Source: Candidatus Falkowiibacteriota bacterium
GTDB lineage: Bacteria > Patescibacteriota > Patescibacteriia > Patescibacteriales > JALSMD01
Assembly (NCBI GenBank): GCA_026987855.1
Contig: JALSMD010000125.1
Location: forward strand, 1-6,868
Reading direction: 5' to 3'
Length of the DNA: 6,868 nucleotides
Below the pieces are notes generated by a model. That model ran no database searches. It had not been told where the DNA came from and worked only from the letters and a program-made list of their open reading frames with translations. Positions 1 through 4,419 of the stretch are shown one piece after another. Made by a program: the position numbers and the translations under genes. Numbering within the stretch: the stretch's first letter is position 1; every line of letters starts with the position of its first letter.

Positions 1-27
1 TAATTTAGCAAATAGTTATTTGGTTAT

Positions 28-1647
28 ATGTCCTGCCAAGAAAAAATACAAAAATACGAAGAATTAAAAAATTTATTTCAAGAATTTCAAGAAAAATTCA
101 CTCAAGCTAAAGAAACAGGCAAAGTATCAAGAGATTTCTGGCAGCTAAAAGAAGAAATAAAAAGAAGAAGGGAAGAGTTAATAAATTTAGTGAAAGAGTA
201 TACAACTTGTGAAGTTGATATCTCCAATTTTGATGAAGTCGGTTCTCCTCAAAACATCAACGGCAAAATAGCTTTTAAAGCTCGTCAAGGAGGCAAATGG
301 TTCATTATCAATAATGAAGGCGAAAAAGTTGGTGGAGAATTTGATGAAGTCGGTTCTCCCCAAAACATCAACGGCAAAATAGCTTTTAAAGCTCGTCAAG
401 GAGGCAAATGGTTCATTATCAATAATGAAGGCGAAAAAGTTGGTGGAGAATTTGATGAAGTCGGTTCTCCCCAAAACATCAACGGCAAAATAGCTTTTAA
501 AGCCCGCCAAGGAGGCAAATGGTTCATTATCAATAATGAAGGCGAAAAAGTTGGCGGAGAATTTGATGAAGTTTGGACTCCCGAAAACATCAACGGCAGA
601 ATAGCTTTTAAAGCCCGCCAAAAAGACAAAGAGTTCATTATCAATGACAAAGGCGAAAAAGTTGGCGGAGAATTTGATGAAGTTTGGACTCCCGAAAACA
701 TCAACGGCAAAATAGCTTTTAAAGCCCGCCAAGGAGACAAAGAGTTCATTATCAATGACAAAGGCGAAAAAGTTAGCGGAGAGTTTGATGGAGTTTGGAC
801 TCCCCAAAACATCAACGGCAATATAGCTTTTGTTGCCCGCCAAGGAGACAAAAAGTTCATTATCAATAATGAAGGCGAAAAAGTTGGTGGAGAATTTGAT
901 GAAGTTTGGCCTCCCGAAAACATCAACGGCAAAATAGCTTTTGCTGCCCGCCAAGGAGGCAAATGGTCTATTATCAATGACAAAGGCAAAAAAGTTGGCG
1001 GAGAGTTTGATGGAGTTGGCTTTCCACAAAACATCAACGGCAAAATAGCTTTTAAAGCTCGCCAAGGAGACAAAGAGTTCATTATCAATGACAAAGGCGA
1101 AAAAGTTAGCGGAGAGTTTGATGGAGTTGGCTCTCCCGAAAACATCAACGGCAAGATAGCTTTTGTTGCCCGCCAAGGAGACAAAAAGTTCATTATCAAT
1201 GACAAAGGCGAAAAAGTTGGCGGAGAATTTGATGGAGTTGGCTCTCCCGAAAACATCAACGGCAAAATAGCTTTTAAAGCCCGCCAAAAAGACAAAGAGT
1301 TCATTATCAATGACAAAGGCGAAAAAGTTGGCGGAGAATTTGATGAAGTTTGGCCTCCCCAAAACATCAACGGCAAAATAGCTTTTAAAGCCCGCCAAAA
1401 AGACAAAGAGTTCATTATCAATGACAGAGGCGAAAAAGTTGGCGGAGAATTTGATGAAGTTTGGCCTCCCCAAAACATCAACGGCAAAATAGCTTTTGCT
1501 GCCCGCCAAGGCGGGGAATGGTTTGTTGTTAACGAAGACGGCAAAAAAATATTATCTACTGATGAAATTTATAAAATAGACCCAAAAACTCAAAGAGTAA
1601 TATATAAAAAGAATAATAAATATATTTCAGAATATCTAGATTTATAA
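28..1647 (+). CDS. WG-repeat protein with twelve 37-residue repeats
   Basis: The 539-residue product has three parts. Residues 1-67 are charged and predicted helical (possible coiled coil). Residues 68-511 are twelve uninterrupted 37-residue repeats. Residues 512-539 are a short C-terminal cap. Each repeat follows the scheme FDxV-xxP-x-NINGxIAFxARQxxxxFIINxxGEKVxGE, which resembles WG beta-repeats (aromatic/Gly, IIN, G-K-V, then FDEV and a G-I-A-F strand). The usual W-G pair is replaced by KW, KE or KK. Such arrays probably form a repetitive beta structure and are thought to bind proteins or other ligands; the partner here is unknown. No signal peptide is visible, so a cytoplasmic location is likely. 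An in-frame TAG at 13-15 makes ATG 28 the most upstream possible start, and no Shine-Dalgarno sequence precedes it. The repeat family is fairly sure; the function is not known. Confidence 0.85.
   Translation: MSCQEKIQKYEELKNLFQEFQEKFTQAKETGKVSRDFWQLKEEIKRRREELINLVKEYTTCEVDISNFDEVGSPQNINGKIAFKARQGGKWFIINNEGEKVGGEFDEVGSPQNINGKIAFKARQGGKWFIINNEGEKVGGEFDEVGSPQNINGKIAFKARQGGKWFIINNEGEKVGGEFDEVWTPENINGRIAFKARQKDKEFIINDKGEKVGGEFDEVWTPENINGKIAFKARQGDKEFIINDKGEKVSGEFDGVWTPQNINGNIAFVARQGDKKFIINNEGEKVGGEFDEVWPPENINGKIAFAARQGGKWSIINDKGKKVGGEFDGVGFPQNINGKIAFKARQGDKEFIINDKGEKVSGEFDGVGSPENINGKIAFVARQGDKKFIINDKGEKVGGEFDGVGSPENINGKIAFKARQKDKEFIINDKGEKVGGEFDEVWPPQNINGKIAFKARQKDKEFIINDRGEKVGGEFDEVWPPQNINGKIAFAARQGGEWFVVNEDGKKILSTDEIYKIDPKTQRVIYKKNNKYISEYLDL
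229..1560 (+). repeat. Tandem array of 12 x 111-bp coding repeats
   Basis: Twelve units of exactly 111 bp follow one another with no spacer and no change of length, starting at 229, 340, 451, 562 and every 111 bp after that. The first three units encode the same 37 residues. Units 1 and 2 differ at one base (T249 against C360), and units 2 and 3 at three synonymous bases. The later units have diverged in protein sequence. The fourth unit has 45 G/C of 111 bases, clearly more than the flanking genes. Identical length and near-identical neighbours point to unequal recombination or slippage in multiples of the unit. Confidence 0.97.
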
Positions 1648-1717
1648 AAAATATTAAAAATTTAACCACAAATATATGGAAAATTTAAAAATTTGGCATA
1701 AAGTTGAACAAGAAGAA

Positions 1718-1745
1718 TTGTACTCTTTTTATTTTCTGTTATAAT
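1718..1745 (+). promoter_or_regulatory. Candidate sigma70-type promoter for the methyltransferase gene
   Basis: A perfect TATAAT -10 box lies at 1740-1745. A weak -35 candidate, TTGTAC at 1718-1723, is 16 bp upstream and matches only the TTG of the consensus. The expected transcript would begin near 1752 and leave a leader of about 20 nt before ATG 1774. The call rests mainly on the -10 box in an AT-rich gap, so it is moderate. Confidence 0.45.
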
Positions 1746-1773
1746 ACATAATAAGAAATCATAACAAAATAAT

Positions 1774-2373
1774 ATGTATTATTATATAGGAACTTTAGCG
1801 GTAACTATATATTTTGTTACTATTTTTATTTTTTCTGTTTTGTTGCGTGGTTTTGCTCCTTTTATTTCTTCTAGGCCTTGGGTTATTGGGCAAATTCTTA
1901 ATGAGATAGAATTAAGACCAAATTCTACTATTTATTCTTTTGGTTCTGGTAAATCAGGGTTTTTGTATGCAATAGGAAGAAAATATCCGGATGCAACCCT
2001 AATTGGGGTAGAATGGCTTATTTTGCCTTTTGTTTCCTCTAGAATTCAGGTTTTTTTGCGAAGAGCAAAAATCAAAGTTTTATTTAAACGTAATTTGCGC
2101 GAAGTTGATGTTAAAAAGGCTGATTTGATTTATTGTTATTTAGATGTTGATTTATTAAAAGATTTAGCTAAAAAATTTAAGTTTGAATGTCGTCCTGGCA
2201 CCAAAATTGTTAGTAATGGTTTTTTGGTACCCGGCTTAGAACCAACAAAAGTTTTGGAACTAACAGAAAACAAAAAAGAAAGATTTGCTTTTTTGCTAAG
2301 AAACAGAATGTTGTGGCTACCAAAACGTAAAAGAAGCAAAAAAGAAAATAAAATTTATTTTTATGAAATTTAA
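1774..2373 (+). CDS. FAM173-like membrane-anchored class I SAM-dependent methyltransferase
   Basis: This 199-residue protein starts with one membrane helix (about residues 4-24). An APFISSRP stretch follows, resembling the APF-x-P-T segment of FAM173-type methyltransferases, and then a Rossmann-like methyltransferase core. Motif I is at 54-62 (YSFGSGKSG), the acidic end of strand 2 is Glu80 in IGVEW, and a motif IV-like strand is at 117-123 (DLIYCYL). The later PGTKIVSNGF (141-150) and PGLEP also match this family. Known eukaryotic members (ANTKMT, ATPSCKMT) methylate lysines in mitochondrial membrane proteins; the bacterial substrates are largely unknown, so lysine methylation is an inference. 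Motif I is unusual: the customary DLGSGDGR has become SFGSGKSG, losing its first Asp and the DGR. The C-terminus has a basic patch (183-193). No Shine-Dalgarno sequence precedes ATG 1774. The stop codon touches the hairpin of the next gene, suggesting translational coupling. Confidence 0.72.
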   Translation: MYYYIGTLAVTIYFVTIFIFSVLLRGFAPFISSRPWVIGQILNEIELRPNSTIYSFGSGKSGFLYAIGRKYPDATLIGVEWLILPFVSSRIQVFLRRAKIKVLFKRNLREVDVKKADLIYCYLDVDLLKDLAKKFKFECRPGTKIVSNGFLVPGLEPTKVLELTENKKERFAFLLRNRMLWLPKRKRSKKENKIYFYEI

Positions 2374-2410
2374 TTGTTCTTTGTAAAAAAAGAAAGGAGG
2401 GAAGAACAAT
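2373..2410 (+). promoter_or_regulatory. Hairpin presenting the Shine-Dalgarno of the SpeD-family gene, overlapping its start codon
   Basis: ATTGTTCTT at 2373-2381 is perfectly complementary to AAGAACAAT at 2402-2410, with a possible extra U-G pair (2382/2401). The loop contains AAGGAGG at 2394-2400, a strong Shine-Dalgarno sequence 8 nt before ATG 2409. The first two bases of that ATG lie in the 3' arm. The 5' arm begins at the last base of the upstream TAA stop (2371-2373). A ribosome finishing the methyltransferase gene would cover and melt the stem, so translational coupling is the simplest reading. The pairing is seen directly; the regulation is inferred. Confidence 0.6.
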
Positions 2411-2768
2411 GAAAGCAGGTATTTTGTACGCAGTTTGTTTTTATGGATGTAATAAAATTGATTACAAGGGAAAGGATTTATTGTTTATTTTAAAAGAAGG
2501 CGCACGTAGGGTAGGAGCGACTATTACTGGTGAAACAAGTTATGATTTTTACCCACAAGGAACATCTGCAGTTTTAATGTTAGCAGAATCTCATTATGCT
2601 ATCCATACTTTTCCAGAAAAGAAAAAAGCTGTAGCATGTTTTCACACTTGTGGTAATATAGACTCTTGGGAGGCTATTAAAGTAGTTGCTCATTTGTTAG
2701 AGGCGGAAAAAATAATCAGCAAAAAAATAGATTTTGATGGTTATTATTTTACATTACCGGAGACCTGA
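2409..2768 (+). CDS. speD: SpeD-family pyruvoyl-dependent decarboxylase (AdoMet decarboxylase or neofunctionalised homologue)
   Basis: At 119 residues this matches the short prokaryotic S-adenosylmethionine decarboxylase family. The self-processing site is intact: Glu60-Ser61 in LAESHYAIHTFPE, where cleavage turns Ser61 into the pyruvoyl cofactor. His66 and Cys81 (in HTCG) follow at the same spacing as Ser63, His68 and Cys83 of the Thermotoga maritima enzyme. The classical product, decarboxylated SAM, donates aminopropyl groups for spermidine. Several usually conserved positions differ: GVSG is GTSA (51-54), the residue after SH is Tyr, IHTW is IHTF, and the AAVD-x-F-TCG strand reads AVACFHTCG, so the Asp is missing. 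SpeD homologues that decarboxylate ornithine or arginine instead are known, including in CPR genomes, and no spermidine synthase is seen here. The family is therefore sure and the substrate is not. The strong AAGGAGG sequence fixes the start. The TGA stop falls at normal family length. Confidence 0.9.
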   Translation: MKAGILYAVCFYGCNKIDYKGKDLLFILKEGARRVGATITGETSYDFYPQGTSAVLMLAESHYAIHTFPEKKKAVACFHTCGNIDSWEAIKVVAHLLEAEKIISKKIDFDGYYFTLPET

Positions 2769-2782
2769 CTTAAAATTTTAAG
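2769..2782. repeat. 14-bp perfect palindrome after the SpeD-family gene
   Basis: CTTAAAATTTTAAG is a perfect 14-bp palindrome starting directly after the TGA stop. It has no loop, so it would be a poor RNA hairpin; a DNA-binding site or chance in AT-rich sequence are both possible. Confidence 0.4.
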
Positions 2783-2793
2783 GCCAAAAAAGG

Positions 2794-2821
2794 AGGGGAG
2801 CGCATTGGGGCTCCCCTTGTT
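2794..2821 (+). terminator. GC-rich hairpin, possible bidirectional terminator
   Basis: AGGGGAGC (2794-2801) pairs perfectly with GCTCCCCT (2810-2817) around an 8-nt loop, the strongest stem in the window. On the plus strand it is followed only by TTGTT, a weak U-tract. On the minus strand the stem is followed by CC and then six T (complement of the A-run at 2786-2791), a better terminator. It probably ends or attenuates the transcript of the decarboxylase gene, as only 24 nt remain before the next start and no promoter is visible there. Confidence 0.5.
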
Positions 2822-2841
2822 AAAATAATTGGTTTAAAAAA

Positions 2842-3516
2842 ATGAAAAAATTAAAAATTAGCAGTATAATTATATTGCTTATTTTTGCTTTGTCTGGTTG
2901 TTTTTTGAATAAAGAAAAAAAGAAAAGCAATAATAACGAGCAAAACGAAATTTTAATGGCTCATGAATGCGGCATGGATGGTTTACCTTGCTGTCTTGAT
3001 AAAGAACCACCTTGCTTTTATGAACAACAATGTTGTGTTGATCCTAACAATTCCACTCGCACCGCTTGTAAAGATGAATGTAGTTGCGGACATTTAGAAG
3101 AGTTTTGTTGTGAAAATAATCAATGTGAAGATGGTTTAGTTTGTAATAATGGTTATTGTGTAGAGTGTGGGGGTAAAAATGAACCTTGTTGTTTAGATAG
3201 TGAGTGTCAGAAAAATTTGGTTTGTTACCAAAGTGAGTGTGTAGAATGTGGTTTGCCTGGCAATCCTTGTTGTTCAGGTGAAATAAAATGTTTAAGTGAA
3301 AGAAAGTTAAATGACCAGAGAACAGAATGTGAGAAAGGAATATGTGTTTTGTGTGGTTTTAGTGGCCAAAAAGCATGTACGAGTGAACCATTTTGTAATC
3401 CTAATAACTTGTTAAATAATGGAATTTGCTATCATTGTGGCGGATATAATCAGCCGTGTTGCGAAAATCAACTTTGTGATAAGAGCTTAGAGTGTAAATT
3501 AGGTTTTTGTAATTAA
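2842..3516 (+). CDS. Cysteine-rich lipoprotein with six disulfide-type units
   Basis: This 224-residue product begins with a lipoprotein signal: MKKLK, a hydrophobic stretch to residue 17 and the lipobox LSGC with Cys20. A polar Lys/Asn-rich linker (24-38) follows. Residues 43-223 hold 36 cysteines in six consecutive units. Units at 82-106, 109-133 and 199-223 have identical spacing, C-x6-CC-x4-C-x5-C-x4-C, and two residues separate most units. The unit at 136-168 carries an insertion, the one at 171-196 has four cysteines and the first (43-80) has eight. Every unit thus has an even number, as expected for closed intra-unit disulfides. The pattern recalls small knottin-like or Dickkopf-type cysteine-rich modules, but homology cannot be shown here. 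The protein should be lipid-anchored outside the membrane. No Shine-Dalgarno sequence is present. Binding or adhesion is possible; no function is assigned. Confidence 0.85.
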   Translation: MKKLKISSIIILLIFALSGCFLNKEKKKSNNNEQNEILMAHECGMDGLPCCLDKEPPCFYEQQCCVDPNNSTRTACKDECSCGHLEEFCCENNQCEDGLVCNNGYCVECGGKNEPCCLDSECQKNLVCYQSECVECGLPGNPCCSGEIKCLSERKLNDQRTECEKGICVLCGFSGQKACTSEPFCNPNNLLNNGICYHCGGYNQPCCENQLCDKSLECKLGFCN

Positions 3517-3543
3517 TTTAGTTAATTCATAAAATTAAAACTT

Positions 3544-3771
3544 ATGATTAAACAAGTTCAAGATTTAGAGAGAAAAATCAATAGTTTAATTTGGCATTTA
3601 GCAAGTAGCGGAGTTGTTCTTTTAATGTTAGGAATTTTAATAGTTTGGACAGATTTTATGTTGCGTTTAGTGGTGGGAATGATAGTTATTGTTATTTCTT
3701 ATGCCTTTTTTGTTTTGGCATATAGGTTATGGCATTTAAAAGGCATAATAAATAAATATCTGAAATTTTAG
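3544..3771 (+). CDS. Small membrane protein with two helices, function unknown
   Basis: The 75-residue product has a short charged N-terminus (MIKQVQDLERKIN), two hydrophobic helices (about residues 18-36 and 40-61) and a basic tail ending NKYLKF. With WTDF and a single Arg between the helices, a hairpin with both ends inside the cell is plausible. It begins 27 bp after the lipoprotein gene with no promoter or terminator visible between them, so the two are probably co-transcribed. There is no Shine-Dalgarno sequence; ATG 3544 is the first ATG after an in-frame stop at 3523-3525. I do not recognise the family. Smooth coding and clear membrane segments support a real gene. Confidence 0.7.
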   Translation: MIKQVQDLERKINSLIWHLASSGVVLLMLGILIVWTDFMLRLVVGMIVIVISYAFFVLAYRLWHLKGIINKYLKF

Positions 3772-3793
3772 TTTTATTTTGTAAAAAAATAAG

Positions 3794-3840
3794 AAGATAA
3801 CTATAAAAATTAAAGTTATCTTTGACATTTATTTTTATTT
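3794..3840 (+). terminator. Weak hairpin with T-rich tail ending the lipoprotein/small membrane protein unit
   Basis: AAGATAACT (3794-3802) pairs perfectly with AGTTATCTT (3814-3822) around an 11-nt loop. T-rich sequence follows on the plus strand (3828-3840), interrupted early by GACA. On the minus strand the stem runs into seven T (complement of the A-run at 3783-3789). The stem is AT-rich, so the terminator call is moderate. Confidence 0.4.
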
Positions 3841-3850
3841 ATAGTAAAAA
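3822..3850 (+). promoter_or_regulatory. Candidate promoter for the S-component-like/564-residue operon
   Basis: A perfect TTGACA lies at 3822-3827. With a 17-bp spacer, TAAAAA at 3845-3850 is a reasonable -10 (four of six consensus bases). TATAGT at 3840-3845 is a better box but only 12 bp away. Transcription would begin around 3857, giving a very short leader before ATG 3870. The -35 shares its first base with the end of the preceding hairpin. Confidence 0.45.
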
Positions 3851-3869
3851 TAAACAGTAAACCAAAAAC

Positions 3870-4406
3870 ATGATTTTGATTAAAGAAAAAACCTTAACCC
3901 GTTTGAATGTTGCTAAAATAACCAATCTTTTAGTATTGTCAAGTATTGCTATTTTTGTTCCTTATTTTTTTCATCAGCAGTGGATTACAGGGCCATTAGT
4001 TAACGCTATTTTAATTTTGACTTTATTTTTGGCAGGGATAAGAAGTGCGGTTATAGTATGCTTAGTCCCAAGTTTAATGGCTTTAGCTGGAGGATTATTG
4101 CCTCCAATTTTGGCGCCTGCTGTTCCTTTTATTATGATTTCTAATATTATTTTGGTGTTTAGTGTAGATTTTATTTATCTTAATTTTAGGAGCAACAATA
4201 ATCAAAATTATTGGTTAGGGGTATTAGTGGGCGCATTCTTTAAGTTTTTGTTTTTGTATGCCAGTATTAATATAATTAGCAGGTTATTAATAAAACAAGA
4301 GTTAGTAAAACAGATAGCTATTATGATGAGTTGGCCTCAATTTGCGACTGCGATTACGGGCGGTTTTATAGCTTTTATTATTTTAAAAAGATTAAGAAGA
4401 ATATAA
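3870..4406 (+). CDS. ECF transporter S-component-like membrane protein (family often labelled 'iron hydrogenase')
   Basis: This 178-residue integral membrane protein has about six hydrophobic segments (roughly 18-34, 41-57, 58-77, 84-106, 114-138, 156-173). Landmarks are ITGPLVNA (39-46), LVPSLMALAGGLLPP (65-79), LAPAVPFIMISN (81-92), GAFFKFLFLY (121-130) and SWPQFATAITGG (154-165). I recognise these from a family of small proteins in Firmicutes and CPR that resemble substrate-binding S components of energy-coupling factor transporters. Databases sometimes call them iron hydrogenases, but with one cysteine (Cys64) no metal cluster is credible. S components capture a vitamin or similar nutrient and work with an EcfT/EcfA1/EcfA2 module, which is not present here. 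The substrate is unknown. The start is the first ATG behind a candidate promoter, without a Shine-Dalgarno sequence. The next gene follows at once, suggesting an operon. Confidence 0.65.
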   Translation: MILIKEKTLTRLNVAKITNLLVLSSIAIFVPYFFHQQWITGPLVNAILILTLFLAGIRSAVIVCLVPSLMALAGGLLPPILAPAVPFIMISNIILVFSVDFIYLNFRSNNNQNYWLGVLVGAFFKFLFLYASINIISRLLIKQELVKQIAIMMSWPQFATAITGGFIAFIILKRLRRI

Positions 4407-4419
4407 TTTTTTGAAAAAT

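Noticed and set aside
187..1544. Two long minus-strand open frames (440 and 382 residues) across the repeat array
   Set aside because: A 111-bp in-frame repeat that lacks stops in another frame gives long repetitive frames automatically. They mirror the plus-strand repeat exactly and have no independent start signal.
229..1560. CRISPR-like repeat array
   Set aside because: The units are directly adjacent, 111 bp long, coding and without unique spacers.
1648..1717. Terminator after the WG-repeat gene
   Set aside because: Only broken AT-rich complementarity (CCA/TGG with flanking AAATT/AATTT and mismatches) is present, and no T-run follows.
2136..2339. Minus-strand open frame of 67 residues
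   Set aside because: It lies wholly inside the methyltransferase gene and has no recognisable features.
2766..2768. UGA recoded as glycine, as in some CPR lineages
   Set aside because: Termination at this TGA gives a SpeD protein of normal length, and read-through would add unrelated residues, so UGA acts as a stop.
2791..2828. A seven-codon leader peptide starting at TTG 2805 behind an AGGAGG sequence
   Set aside because: The Shine-Dalgarno-like bases belong to the hairpin stem, and a TTG-started heptapeptide cannot be told from chance.
3870..4406. Iron hydrogenase
   Set aside because: The name is attached to this family in databases, but the protein has a single cysteine and is almost entirely membrane-embedded, so it cannot hold the required iron-sulfur clusters.
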